Origin: Lysinibacillus xylanilyticus
Lineage (GTDB): Bacteria; Bacillota; Bacilli; Bacillales_A; Planococcaceae
DNA length: 64,000 nucleotides
Direction: 5' to 3'
Assembly (NCBI RefSeq): GCF_001183605.1
Contig: NZ_LFXJ01000005.1
Location: forward strand, 1,500,929 to 1,564,928
The notes beneath the pieces are model-generated. The model ran no database searches, was not told the DNA's origin, and was given only the letters and a program-made list of their open reading frames with translations. Made by a program: the position numbers and the translations under genes. Of this stretch, positions 1 through 7,812 are shown piece by piece; the first letter of the stretch is position 1, and every line of letters starts with the position of its first letter.

Positions 1-389
1 AGCCTGTACCAAACGGAACTAAAATTAGTTAAGTCTAGGATTTTGTGATAGCGATATTAAAAAGAAGAAATCTATTTTGCAGGCACAAAACTAACTTAGA
101 TTTCTTCTACATCATATAAATAGTAGTGTAAAGCTAATTAAGCCGCTAATTTAGCCTTACACCTCCTAACTTGATACTAAGGGTCACGAATGTGGCCCTT
201 TTATTTTTTCGTTTCATTTACTACATATGTTACAATTTTTGTTACTTAATAAGTATAAAAAGAACAAATCCCCTAAATCGAGAGGATCAATGAAAATGAA
301 ATTTTATTTAGACTGGTGCTACATCGTTAAAATCTTCAAATAAAAAATAGAAAGGAGCGTGAAAACGAAGAGAAAAAGGAGAGAACATT
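1..389. other. Intergenic region with three hairpins
   Basis: No convincing gene is seen. Three inverted repeats lie in order: arms at 63-74 and 97-108 (12 bp, AGAAGAAATCTA), arms at 126-137 and 151-162, and a terminator-like hairpin at 179-200 followed by T residues. The last probably ends a transcript entering from the left of the window. The first two could be an attenuator or repeat remnant; no known RNA family was recognised. A purine-rich stretch just before 390 holds the ribosome binding site of the next gene. Confidence 0.5.
179..209 (+). terminator. Rho-independent terminator
   Basis: Arms AAGGGTCAC and GTGGCCCTT (one G-T pair) around a GAAT loop are followed by TTATTTTTT. It would end a plus-strand transcript coming from outside the window. 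Confidence 0.7.
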
Positions 390-818
390 ATGAAAAACAG
401 ACAAGCAACAACTAATAATTATGAAACTATTATCAATCTTTGGGATAGATCCGTTACCAAAACACATGATTTTTTATGTTCAAAAGATAAGGAAGACATT
501 AAACAGGAAATACCTATGTATTTTCCACATCTTGATGTGAGGCTTTGGTTTGTGGAAAATGAGTTGATAGGTTTTTCAGGTATTAATAATCAGCACTTAG
601 AAATGCTTTTTTTAGAACCCACAGAAATAGGAAGAGGTTTTGGAAAACAAATAATACAACAACTCATTAGAGATTTTAATATAAGGTCTGTTGATGTAAA
701 CAAAGACAATGAAAACGCAAAGATGTTTTATTTGAAAAATGGTTTTACGATTGTCAGTGAAGAACCAACAGATAGTTCAGGTCGCCCATATCCAATATTA
801 CATCTAGAATTGAAGTAA
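390..818 (+). CDS. GNAT family N-acetyltransferase (YjaB-like)
   Basis: Predicted soluble acetyl-CoA-dependent N-acetyltransferase of 142 residues, the usual length for a one-domain GNAT. The acetyl-CoA binding loop is visible as EIGRGFGK near residues 79-86, followed by the helix that typically packs on the pantetheine. The late motif NAKMFYLKNGF matches the conserved GNAT C-terminal beta-alpha element. The overall pattern (early THDFL, late GRPYP.LHL) resembles the E. coli YjaB family, whose substrate is not well defined. Start chosen for the AGGAGAG site 8 bases upstream. It stands alone on the plus strand; substrate cannot be told from sequence. Confidence 0.85.
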   Translation: MKNRQATTNNYETIINLWDRSVTKTHDFLCSKDKEDIKQEIPMYFPHLDVRLWFVENELIGFSGINNQHLEMLFLEPTEIGRGFGKQIIQQLIRDFNIRSVDVNKDNENAKMFYLKNGFTIVSEEPTDSSGRPYPILHLELK

Positions 819-1192
819 ATAACAAAGAAAAAGCTATAACCTCTGTTAAGTTAGAAAGGATTCGTTTTTTGGGGAAGGGAAAATTACACAAGCTAGATTT
901 GCAAGTACATTAACAAGTCTTGGCACTACTGTAGTTGAAACAATTATTAACAAATCTGCTAGGTTGATAAGATTCTCTTTTTCACCTTTATATACATTGT
1001 TCATACCGCATGAAATTAGACTGAAATCAAGCTTATGTCAACAGGTTTGACTTCAGTCTTTTTTGTAATTTGCATGTAACTTATCTTGGCTCCCCCTATT
1101 TTATACTACTGAAATTATCCAAATTATATTATGTACTCTAATCCCATTTTCCAATAAAATGGTATATACGTAACATGAAAAGAGGAATGTAT
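819..1192. other. Intergenic region, possible gene remnant
   Basis: Contains an open stretch (about 875-1050, plus strand) with protein-like codon use (TQARFASTLTSLGTTVVE) but no start or ribosome binding site, so it may be the decayed end of a gene. It closes with a terminator hairpin at 1018-1059. Nothing else was recognised. Confidence 0.35.
1018..1064 (+). terminator. Rho-independent terminator
   Basis: Arms AGACTGAAATCAA (1018-1030) and TTGACTTCAGTCT (1047-1059), one mismatch, followed by TTTTTGT. Likely ends transcription of the GNAT gene or of the remnant just upstream. Confidence 0.75.
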
Positions 1193-1414
1193 ATGGAAAA
1201 TAAAAAAAGCTGTAAATCCTTACTCATTACGATTGGTTGGATAAATGCTTTGTTTGCATTTGTCTTTTTCCAATTGTTTTGTGGTATTATTGCCGTTTGT
1301 ATGGGCATCGTTTTAAGAAGTGATTATCCTGCGAAAAAGCATGGACTTGCCTTAATTATTGTAGGAATCATAACTGGGATTACTGGGTGGATCCTCAATT
1401 ATTTATACTTGTAG
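1193..1414 (+). CDS. Small two-helix membrane protein
   Basis: A 73-residue protein of unknown function. After a short basic N-terminus (MENKKSCK) there are two hydrophobic segments at about residues 10-37 and 50-70, separated by a charged turn (RSDYPAKKHG), so both ends probably face the cytoplasm. I chose the ATG at 1193 rather than the in-frame ATG at 1175 because AGAGGA at 1181-1186 is a well-spaced ribosome binding site for it. It resembles small DUF4190-type membrane proteins only in general layout. No operon partner is evident. Confidence 0.6.
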   Translation: MENKKSCKSLLITIGWINALFAFVFFQLFCGIIAVCMGIVLRSDYPAKKHGLALIIVGIITGITGWILNYLYL

Positions 1415-1433
1415 GCTAAGAATTATAAAGTGT

Positions 1434-1465
1434 AAAAAAAGCACTAACATGTAGTCCGTCAGTGC
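1434..1465 (-). terminator. Rho-independent terminator of O-methyltransferase operon
   Basis: On the minus strand GCACTGAC (1465-1458) pairs with GTTAGTGC (1448-1441) and is followed by seven T residues. It lies 22 bases past the stop codon of the O-methyltransferase gene. Confidence 0.85.
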
Positions 1466-1486
1466 CTTCTCATATCGAGATAGTGC

Positions 1487-2125
1487 TTATTTCTTCACTT
1501 TTGAAAGTGTCATACCATCACCAATTGGAATAATAATTGACTCTAATTGAGGATGGTTTGCTACTGCTACATTGAATTTCTTCATTAATTCCGTATACCG
1601 TTTTGATTTGGCATTTGGATCTGCCACACTCCCTGCTGCAAGGACATTGTCAGTAACTATGATAGCATCGGGATTTGCTAACTTCACACAATAATTTAAA
1701 TAATTTTCATAATTATCCTTATCAGCATCGATAAAGAAAAAATCGAATCGTTCATTACTTTGTACCAGTTTTTCAAGGCTTTGCAATGCAGGTCCTGTTA
1801 TATATGTCACTTGTTCACCAAAACCCGCTTTCGCTAAATTACTGTATGCTAACTGCGCGTATTTCTCCTCTAATTCTAGAGAAGTTAATTTTCCGTCACT
1901 GCCGAACCCTCTAGCTAGACAAATTCCACTATATCCCCCGAGAGCCCCTACTTCAAGAATGTTTTTAGCCCCTGTCATCGAGACAAGCATAGATAAAAGT
2001 TTTCCAGAGGAAGCAGAAACAGAAATGGCGGGCATTCCGTTTTCTTCAATAGATGTAATGACCTCCTCTAAAATAGCGTCTTGCTTATAAAACACGGAAT
2101 CAATGTAATTATTAATTATTTGCAT
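1487..2125 (-). CDS. O-methyltransferase, class I SAM-dependent (caffeoyl-CoA OMT/YrrM type)
   Basis: A 212-residue cytosolic methyltransferase predicted to transfer methyl from S-adenosylmethionine to a hydroxyl, probably on a small catechol-like or other aromatic molecule. The Rossmann SAM-binding motif is NILEVGALGGYSGICLA at about residues 55-71, and the metal/substrate region FFFIDADKDNY (about 128-138) is characteristic of the bivalent-metal-dependent family 3 OMTs. Length fits the family. It is translationally coupled to the upstream 2112-2483 gene (14-base overlap), which suggests co-production. The operon is driven by a promoter with two GTATAC palindromes also found before an ABC exporter 36 kb away. 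Confidence 0.9.
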   Translation of the reverse strand: MQIINNYIDSVFYKQDAILEEVITSIEENGMPAISVSASSGKLLSMLVSMTGAKNILEVGALGGYSGICLARGFGSDGKLTSLELEEKYAQLAYSNLAKAGFGEQVTYITGPALQSLEKLVQSNERFDFFFIDADKDNYENYLNYCVKLANPDAIIVTDNVLAAGSVADPNAKSKRYTELMKKFNVAVANHPQLESIIIPIGDGMTLSKVKK

Positions 2126-2483
2126 TCAGATTATTCCCTTCCTCATCATGATTTAAAGATTTTTCATCATCTTCTTGACTGTCGGATGAAGCCATCATTT
2201 CACTTTCATGTATTTCAAATAATTGTATGAATTCATTGATGACCATATCAATAGCTTTTAATTCACCCACTAATATTGGCTGAATAGATTGAAACTCTGG
2301 TTGCTCTAGTTGTTGCTTAATCGTTGCACGCTTTAAATTCATCATCTCTAAAAAAGCAATGGCTCTTCCACGTCGGAAGGTTTTAGCTCCACGTTGATGA
2401 GAGCCGTCTCTTCCTCTGTGACGTCCCCCACGATGATGTCCATGTCCCTCTTCTCTAAACTCCTTAAATTTTTCACTTCTCAT
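2112..2483 (-). CDS. His/Arg/Gly-rich small protein, possible regulator
   Basis: A 123-residue protein of unknown function. Residues 10-35 are rich in Gly, His and Arg (GHGHHRGGRHRG) and could bind metal or nucleic acid. The middle (about 35-95) is a compact helical, basic region beginning TFRRGRAIAFLEMMNLKRAT, and the C-terminus is acidic and low-complexity. It is the first gene of a two-gene operon with an O-methyltransferase. Because the operon promoter carries two palindromic operators, this protein is a candidate autoregulator, but no textbook helix-turn-helix could be named, so that is inference. Start ATG has a GGGAGGGG site. Confidence 0.65.
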   Translation of the reverse strand: MRSEKFKEFREEGHGHHRGGRHRGRDGSHQRGAKTFRRGRAIAFLEMMNLKRATIKQQLEQPEFQSIQPILVGELKAIDMVINEFIQLFEIHESEMMASSDSQEDDEKSLNHDEEGNNLNANN

Positions 2484-2503
2484 TTTTTAAACCCCTCCCA
2501 ATG

Positions 2504-2564
2504 GTATACATTTGTATACACTTCATTTCAATTTGATTGTATACAAGTGTATACGTTTTGTCAA
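2504..2564 (-). promoter_or_regulatory. Sigma-A promoter with two GTATAC palindromic operators
   Basis: Minus strand: -35 TTGACA (2564-2559), 17-base spacer, -10 TACAAT (2541-2536). A perfect palindrome GTATACAAGTGTATAC (plus, 2539-2554) fills the spacer and touches the -10; a second, GTATACATTTGTATAC (2504-2519), lies 19 bases downstream between promoter and start codon. The arrangement is typical of repression by a dimeric regulator. The same motif is found at 38135-38150. Confidence 0.85.
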
Positions 2565-2695
2565 TCTTGCTGTTAAGCATTCAAGAAATTAGCAATATTT
2601 ACCACCACTAATATTTCCGTTAAACTATAAATAACAGCTTGATTAATTTTGCGAGTGAAACCGTTTAGAAGCAGTCTTATGTGAGGGGTGGAATA

Positions 2696-3079
2696 TTGAA
2701 GAAAAAATCCTGTTTATTATTTGTGGTATTAATTAGTTTATTTTTAGTTGGTTGTGAAACAGTCACAGTAGATACTATTGAATCTAAAAAACCTAATGCA
2801 GCAGAAGCTTTAAGATTGGACAAACAAGCAGATATTTTTCAATGGGAAGGTAACATTTTAGAGACCAATATAGAATGGATCGATGAACTTGAACTCAATG
2901 AAAATAAATATATTGGTGAGATAAAATTTAATTCTAGTAAAGCTAAGGATTTTAAAAATGGTACAGCTAACCTTCTACCAATTGGTACAAAGATTTATTC
3001 TGTAAAAGAACGTGATGACATTTTCATCGTGAAATATGACAATGTGGTTAAACGATATTTAATTCTATCTGAAGGCTGA
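2696..3079 (+). CDS. Lipoprotein of unknown function
   Basis: A 127-residue secreted lipoprotein. The signal peptide has three lysines, a hydrophobic core and the lipobox LVGC, with the modified cysteine at residue 20, so the mature part should be anchored to the outer face of the membrane. The mature domain (about 107 residues) is of mixed composition and not recognised. I chose the TTG at 2696, preceded by GAGGGGTGG, rather than the GTG at 2681 that overlaps this ribosome binding site. It is a single-gene unit closed by a bidirectional terminator. Confidence 0.75.
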   Translation: MKKKSCLLFVVLISLFLVGCETVTVDTIESKKPNAAEALRLDKQADIFQWEGNILETNIEWIDELELNENKYIGEIKFNSSKAKDFKNGTANLLPIGTKIYSVKERDDIFIVKYDNVVKRYLILSEG

Positions 3080-3103
3080 TTTTCAAGAAAGGAGACGAAA
3101 AAA

Positions 3104-3137
3104 GCGTTAACCTTTTTAGATTAACGCCCTCTTTTTT
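3104..3137. terminator. Bidirectional terminator
   Basis: GCGTTAA (3104-3110) and TTAACGC (3121-3127) form the stem. CTCTTTTTT follows on the plus strand and TTTTTT follows on the minus strand, so it can serve both the lipoprotein gene and the convergent reductase gene. Confidence 0.85.
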
Positions 3138-3226
3138 GATGAACAAAGCTTCCCAACCTTAAAACATTGGTTTTTCAGTCTCTTTTTGTCCTCTTCTTAT
3201 ACTTATTTACGCTTTTGTTTAAAAAT

Positions 3227-3847
3227 CTAATACGCAATACTTACACGAGATTTCACAAATTCTTTGTTTTGAATTTGTTGGTAGACAAACTCTGCTGTAT
3301 CGGCTACAGATATTTCTACCCCACCCTCCGGTAAAAAGTCTCGTTCGATACGATAAATGCCCGTATATTCACCATCAGGTAAGTATGTTGGACAGACGAT
3401 TGTCCAATCAGTGTCAGATTTCTTCAAGAAATTATAGACTTTATGATGTTCCTCTGCCGCAAAGGTTGTTTTTCTTTTTGATTCGCTCGATTGATAACGT
3501 AAAATGCTTGGTGTCAGTCTACTTTGTAAAATACCAGCCGTTCCGACAGTTATAATTCTTTTCACATGCTCTTTGTCCATTGCGTCAAGAATTAGCGGCA
3601 TACTTTCAGTTAAAGTATTTGCGCCATCTGTGTTTAATGCACTAATCACAATATCTACATTCGCCATGACATTTTCGATATCTTGTTTTTCTAAGACATT
3701 TCCTTGTACGATATGTAAATTTTTATCAGTTATTTGTAGCTTGTTTGAGTTACGGACTAAAGCTGTAACGCTATGTTCATCTTTTAACGCTAGGGACACA
3801 ATGTGGCTACCAACGCGCCCAGTGGCACCTAAAACTAATACTCTCAG
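3227..3847 (-). CDS. NAD(P)-binding NmrA/YwnB-like atypical SDR
   Basis: A 206-residue member of the atypical short-chain dehydrogenase/NmrA group. It begins RVLVLGATGRVGSHI, the family's N-terminal dinucleotide-binding strand and GxTGxxG loop, and keeps the downstream DIVISAL strand and the VKRIITVGTAG motif. Members act as NAD(P)H-linked reductases or redox sensors; no substrate can be assigned. Start is unusual: AAGGGG is well spaced (8 bases) only for a CTG codon at 3847, which also gives the family-typical first residues. The in-frame GTG at 3856 overlaps the ribosome binding site. Confidence 0.8.
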   Translation of the reverse strand: MRVLVLGATGRVGSHIVSLALKDEHSVTALVRNSNKLQITDKNLHIVQGNVLEKQDIENVMANVDIVISALNTDGANTLTESMPLILDAMDKEHVKRIITVGTAGILQSRLTPSILRYQSSESKRKTTFAAEEHHKVYNFLKKSDTDWTIVCPTYLPDGEYTGIYRIERDFLPEGGVEISVADTAEFVYQQIQNKEFVKSRVSIAY

Positions 3848-3915
3848 AATGATCACCCCTTTTCTTGATTATAGCATATTAATTTTCAGTAACTATTTAG
3901 AGGCTCATACCATCC

Positions 3916-4308
3916 TTAATGAATATCAGTAAGTCTGACATAAACGATAAACAACTGAAGATCATTAGTTTCCGCAATACTGTTGACGATACTTTGGATT
4001 TCGCTTTCTGTACTCTTCTCAAGTTTATCTAAATTATGTAATTGTATCGTTATTAGTTGATTGCTTGGAGATTCAATTAAGTAACCTATTGTACTATCTG
4101 GAAAATAGCCTGCTGCTCGTAACGCTACTATAATTTTTTTTGTAAAATTCGTGTTTTGTAATTTTCCACCAATTTCTTCACTATAATTTGTATCGGGATG
4201 TTTTTGAATGGGTTTTTCTATAATTGAAGGTTGATTATATTTAATCAAGGCTGCAGTTATTACTATGAAGGAAAATAACATAAAAAGGCCTTTTATTAAC
4301 CCTCTCAT
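3916..4308 (-). CDS. Membrane-anchored protein of unknown function
   Basis: A 130-residue protein with one N-terminal hydrophobic segment (about residues 4-25, GLFMLFSFIVITAALI) preceded by basic residues, so it is probably anchored with the C-terminal domain outside. That domain (about 95 residues) looks like an alternating alpha/beta fold with the core GYLIESPSNQLITIQL. No family was recognised. I chose the ATG at 4308, with GGAGAG five bases upstream, over the in-frame ATG at 4326. Single-gene unit. Confidence 0.6.
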   Translation of the reverse strand: MRGLIKGLFMLFSFIVITAALIKYNQPSIIEKPIQKHPDTNYSEEIGGKLQNTNFTKKIIVALRAAGYFPDSTIGYLIESPSNQLITIQLHNLDKLEKSTESEIQSIVNSIAETNDLQLFIVYVRLTDIH

Positions 4309-4473
4309 ACATTCTCTCCATTCCATCTTTTTAATAGAATACGTTTTTCTTATTAAATAATGAATCCCACTTTCCCGGTATGAAACTTATATTTTATAAC
4401 ATAGCTTACCAGGCTAACCTTTAAATAGCCTGGCAAATTTGTGTTAGGTAAGGACAACATTCACCCTAATCGT

Positions 4474-4776
4474 TTATTCGTTTACGATGACTTTCACAAC
4501 AGGTTCTAATTTTCCTACATATGCATCCCCAACATAATCAACATCTATTACTATAGCTCGTGGCACGAAACGTTGAAGGCTTTCCAAAAGACGTGCGGTA
4601 TTACGTCTTTTGACAAGCTGGAAAGGTGGAAGAGTATCAAGTCTTAAACCTAAATCTCTGTAAAAAGGGCAAGATATTACGAAAGTAGATAAAATAAAAG
4701 CAACATTTTGTAATATTTCATCAACGCCTGTAGCATTAAAATCAATATTGCTTGTGGCGGTCACTTGATGTGTCAT
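4474..4776 (-). CDS. Orphan phage baseplate protein, W/gp25-like
   Basis: A 100-residue protein that fits the gp25/GPW baseplate-wedge (IraD/Gp25-like) pattern: ILQNVAFILST near the N-terminus, then CPFYRDLGLRLD, a helix, LQRFVPRAIVIDV, and a closing GKLEPVVKVIV strand. In phages and tailocins this protein forms part of the baseplate wedge. No other phage structural gene lies nearby, so this is either an isolated relic or a domesticated protein. The reading frame is intact. ATG at 4776 has AAAGG upstream; an in-frame ATG at 4803 is also possible. Assignment rests on pattern recognition. Confidence 0.6.
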   Translation of the reverse strand: MTHQVTATSNIDFNATGVDEILQNVAFILSTFVISCPFYRDLGLRLDTLPPFQLVKRRNTARLLESLQRFVPRAIVIDVDYVGDAYVGKLEPVVKVIVNE

Positions 4777-5010
4777 CCTATCAACCTTTCTTCTACGATA
4801 CATGGAAAGATGTCAGCAATCTTTCTTAATATGAGCTTTTCATCGAAAAAAGAGCACTTTGTTATTTATGCTAAATGCTCAAAAGTTATGTCCGAAGCAC
4901 ACATTCACTATTGTATGTATACGATGCAATTTCCCTCTAAACAATTGCACAGCTTTTAGGTTCCACATTCATCCCGCTTCTTTAATTGGATTTCACATGC
5001 TAATCACTTT

Positions 5011-5163
5011 TTATCTTATTAGTGCGTAATAAATTACATACAACCAACTTAAACAACCATGTATGATCGCCCATATTATTGAATGATTTACACTCCAAGA
5101 AATAGTAATGGCCAATACAGAGCCAAAACTAATACCGCTCTTAATAACTGTTTTATTTTCCAT
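5011..5163 (-). CDS. Small membrane protein
   Basis: A 50-residue hydrophobic protein (MENKTVIKSGISFGSVLAIT...) with one or two membrane-spanning segments between residues 9 and 49. The sequence SGISFGSVLAITISWSVN resembles small membrane proteins found near phage or antimicrobial genes in Bacilli, but no function is known to me. The ATG at 5163 follows GAAGGTGAAGAAA; a longer in-frame start at 5214 adds only a basic low-complexity stretch. Confidence 0.5.
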   Translation of the reverse strand: MENKTVIKSGISFGSVLAITISWSVNHSIIWAIIHGCLSWLYVIYYALIR

Positions 5164-5311
5164 TTTCTTCACCTTCTTTACTTTTCTAAATTCAGAAGTT
5201 TGCCTCCTCATCATTATTCCTCCTAATCATGTCATTAAAGTACGTATGACTGTAACATCTATCTTAGGTATGCAGTATTTGCTTCTTTTATTCCTTATAG
5301 ATATTTCACTG

Positions 5312-5995
5312 CTAATAAAAATCGCAATGCACACGCCACTCATGTAGCTCTGGATTAAAAAAGAAATAGAAATTTCCATTATCAACGATATTGAAATACG
5401 CCTTCTCGTCTGAGGCAATTTGTAGTACAAATGGAAAATCCTCACCATAATCATGACCACTTTGGCAAAAAGCGGGATAGCCACCTATTTTATGAATTGC
5501 GTAAATTTCCTCTACGATATCATCGAAGTATTCAAAATCCTCCTCGTGCTCTATCCTCAAAATTTCATCCTCAACATCAGATGGAATCCCTCCTCCATCC
5601 CATGTCGGATAATCATTATCAATAAGTTTTGGAATAAGCGGGAAAGCACGAATACGATCATGCTGCCAATTTTGCTGGATTAATCCTTCTATAGATGTAT
5701 ATGCTCTTATTTCAAAAAAACGGCTAAGATCATCTTCTATAAGGTGATCAAATATTTCTTCATTGATAAATAACGTTAGCAGCTCAATATGCTTTAGTGA
5801 TGCGGGTAGAAAAGGAAGGTCCCTTAAAAATAATGTAGCTAGTGGCTGGAACCCTTGTGGCCACTGTTCTGCCGGTAAGGACCAGCCTACATAGCCAATC
5901 CAACTTTCATGCATATCATGTGTAGGTCTAACTCCACCTGTTTTAAAGATGGTTGCCTGTCTCACTAGCTGTGCCTTAATTTCATTAATTTTCAT
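5312..5995 (-). CDS. DUF1963 (YwqG-like) protein
   Basis: A 227-residue cytosolic protein of the DUF1963 family. The family's hallmark is near the C-terminus: KIGGYPAFCQSG (about residues 167-178), followed by a DFPFVLQIASD strand and a final FYFFFNPE strand. No enzymatic activity is established for the family; structural work has shown a beta-rich fold. The gene lies 3 bases after tag and is almost certainly co-transcribed with it, but no functional link is known. It is the last gene of the operon. Confidence 0.8.
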   Translation of the reverse strand: MKINEIKAQLVRQATIFKTGGVRPTHDMHESWIGYVGWSLPAEQWPQGFQPLATLFLRDLPFLPASLKHIELLTLFINEEIFDHLIEDDLSRFFEIRAYTSIEGLIQQNWQHDRIRAFPLIPKLIDNDYPTWDGGGIPSDVEDEILRIEHEEDFEYFDDIVEEIYAIHKIGGYPAFCQSGHDYGEDFPFVLQIASDEKAYFNIVDNGNFYFFFNPELHEWRVHCDFY

Positions 5996-5998
5996 TAA

Positions 5999-6559
5999 CT
6001 AACCCTCACTGCGACAAATACATTCTACGATATGATCATTAACCATCCCTGTTGCCTGCATAAATGAATAGCAAATCGTACTACCGACAAATTTAAAACC
6101 GTCTTTTTTTAATTGCTTGCTCATTCGATCACTAATTTCTGTTGTAGCAGGTACATCTGCTATGGACGACCACTCATTGATGATTGGCTGATGATCTACA
6201 AAGCCCCAAATATATTCAGAGAAGGAGCCATGTTTCTCCTGTATACGAAGAAAGGCTTGAGCATTCGTCACCACACTAGCAATTTTAAGCTTATTACGTA
6301 CGATGCGAGAATCCTGACGAAGCTCCTGAAGCTTGTCTTCCGTATAGAGAATGATTTTCGAAGCATCGAATTGGTCGAAAGCTACCCGGTAGCCCTCTCT
6401 TTTTTGTAAAATTGTCCACCAGCTAAGTCCAGCTTGTGCTCCTTCCAGACAGATCATCTCAAATAAATGCTGATCATCATAGACAGGAATACCCCATTCC
6501 TTATCATGATACTCAACATATAAAGGTTCATCTAATTTGACCCAGTCACATCTTTTCAT
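5999..6559 (-). CDS. tag: DNA-3-methyladenine glycosylase I
   Basis: A 186-residue base-excision repair enzyme that removes 3-methyladenine from alkylated DNA. All family marks are visible: an N-terminal CDWV, HDKEWG near residue 18, the LSWWTIL segment (about 45-51) and the C-terminal DHIVECICR. Cys4, His18, His175 and Cys179 (approximate positions) are the zinc ligands known from E. coli TAG. Length matches E. coli TAG (187). It sits in an operon with a methyltransferase upstream and DUF1963 downstream. Two further alkylation-repair-type genes lie at 57816 and 59154. Confidence 0.95.
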   Translation of the reverse strand: MKRCDWVKLDEPLYVEYHDKEWGIPVYDDQHLFEMICLEGAQAGLSWWTILQKREGYRVAFDQFDASKIILYTEDKLQELRQDSRIVRNKLKIASVVTNAQAFLRIQEKHGSFSEYIWGFVDHQPIINEWSSIADVPATTEISDRMSKQLKKDGFKFVGSTICYSFMQATGMVNDHIVECICRSEG

Positions 6560-6583
6560 TTATATATCCTCCATTTTTATGTA

Positions 6584-7180
6584 TCATTTAATCCCTGTTA
6601 TACAAAGCCATCCTTTTTGTGTGTTTTCCTGTATAGTAACGGTTTGAAACCCAACACTTTCAAACAACTGCTTGATTTCAGGTTTTGTATTATAGGCTTT
6701 CATATGATAATTAATTTTATAAAGCTCCGAAATTATAATAAATTTCCCATCGTCCTTCAACACTCTATATACTTCCTTCACATCATTTGCTAAGTCTGGC
6801 CAAAAATAATGTGTTTGGAACGCTGTAATCGTATCGAAAAACTTATCTGAATACGGAATGCTCGAAACACTTGCTTGCGTCACGATCACTTTTCCATTTG
6901 CTACATCCATTTGATTTGTTTTTATGGAGTCTTTGATAGCTTGCTCAGAAAAGTCTATACCATAGATTTTACCACTTCGATTAATTTTCGATAAGGATTG
7001 AAGTGTTTTTCCACCCCCACATCCAATATCTAACACAATATCTCCATCATTTATTACTTCTTGTCTAATTAGCCAAGTATTCATACCACTATGTGCTTTA
7101 TTCATAATTCGTAACATCAATGAACCTACGAATCCTCTTGGTTTCTTCGCTTGCTCAATTAATCGTTGTAAAAGCGTCAT
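6584..7180 (-). CDS. Class I SAM-dependent methyltransferase
   Basis: A 198-residue UbiE/Methyltransf_11-type enzyme. Motif I is VLDIGCGGGKTLQ (about residues 48-60), the acidic loop after strand 2 is YGIDFSEQA, and the post-motif FDTITAFQTHYFWPD holds motif II. The substrate is unknown. ATG at 7180 is preferred because AGGGGG lies 9 bases upstream and because it starts 2 bases past the end of the upstream isochorismatase gene; longer starts overlap that gene. Part of the isochorismatase-methyltransferase-tag-DUF1963 operon. Confidence 0.85.
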   Translation of the reverse strand: MTLLQRLIEQAKKPRGFVGSLMLRIMNKAHSGMNTWLIRQEVINDGDIVLDIGCGGGKTLQSLSKINRSGKIYGIDFSEQAIKDSIKTNQMDVANGKVIVTQASVSSIPYSDKFFDTITAFQTHYFWPDLANDVKEVYRVLKDDGKFIIISELYKINYHMKAYNTKPEIKQLFESVGFQTVTIQENTQKGWLCITGIK

Positions 7181-7181
7181 T

Positions 7182-7732
7182 TCAAATTTCCCCCTTGTCA
7201 TTATCACTTTCAAAAATTTGCTCCGAACTAAGGATTAAGATGTCTGTTGTGGCTAACTTTGTTAAGGCTGCTTCCTTACTTAGATCAGTAGCGCCTGCGA
7301 CTGCATCTTCTACAACAGTTACAGCAAAATCTCTAGCTAGAGCCCCTTCCACTGTTGCAGTGACACAGCCTTCTATAAAAATACCTGTTACTATTAAATC
7401 GTTGATGCCATTATTATTTAAACACGTTATTAAACTGGGATTACTAAATGCATCCGCTTCATTTTTTGAAAAACACAGACCCTTAACTCTTAAAAGTCGT
7501 TCATCCAACTCAGAACCTTTACTGCCTTTTAACGCAGTGAATTTTCGTAAAAGGTTGGAAAATAATTGCATTCGCTCAAATTCATTCTTAATATAGAGGA
7601 TAGGGACATTCGACTTTTCAGGTCATTAATACAATTTAAAGTTGACTCAATTTGATGCTTTGCCACAGGCATTCGGGCTTGAGTACTAAGGTAATCATTT
7701 TGAATATCAAGTATCAGTAACGCTTGCTTCAA
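7182..7732 (-). pseudogene. Isochorismatase-like cysteine hydrolase, frameshifted
   Basis: Two overlapping reading frames together make one cysteine hydrolase of about 180 residues. The first (7732-7529) holds the N-terminal catalytic aspartate motif ALLILDIQNDY. The second (from about 7600 down to 7182) continues with VPILYIKNEFERMQLF, a lysine region, and the nucleophile loop GIFIEGCVTAT. The frame changes near 7600-7610, just after LKSR. All three catalytic positions (Asp, Lys, Cys) are present, so a single indel separates it from a working gene; a sequencing error cannot be excluded. It is the first gene of the operon leading to tag. Confidence 0.8.
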
Positions 7733-7812
7733 AATATTAACCTCCCTATATTTTTATATCTCATATTTTTACGTTCTAAAAAACAAAAAGTTTCAATTTT
7801 TACCATTTTAAT

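Noticed and set aside
4409..4433. CCAGGCTA/TAGCCTGG hairpin as a terminator
   Set aside because: Perfect 8-bp stem but no T tract on either strand, so a terminator role is not supported.
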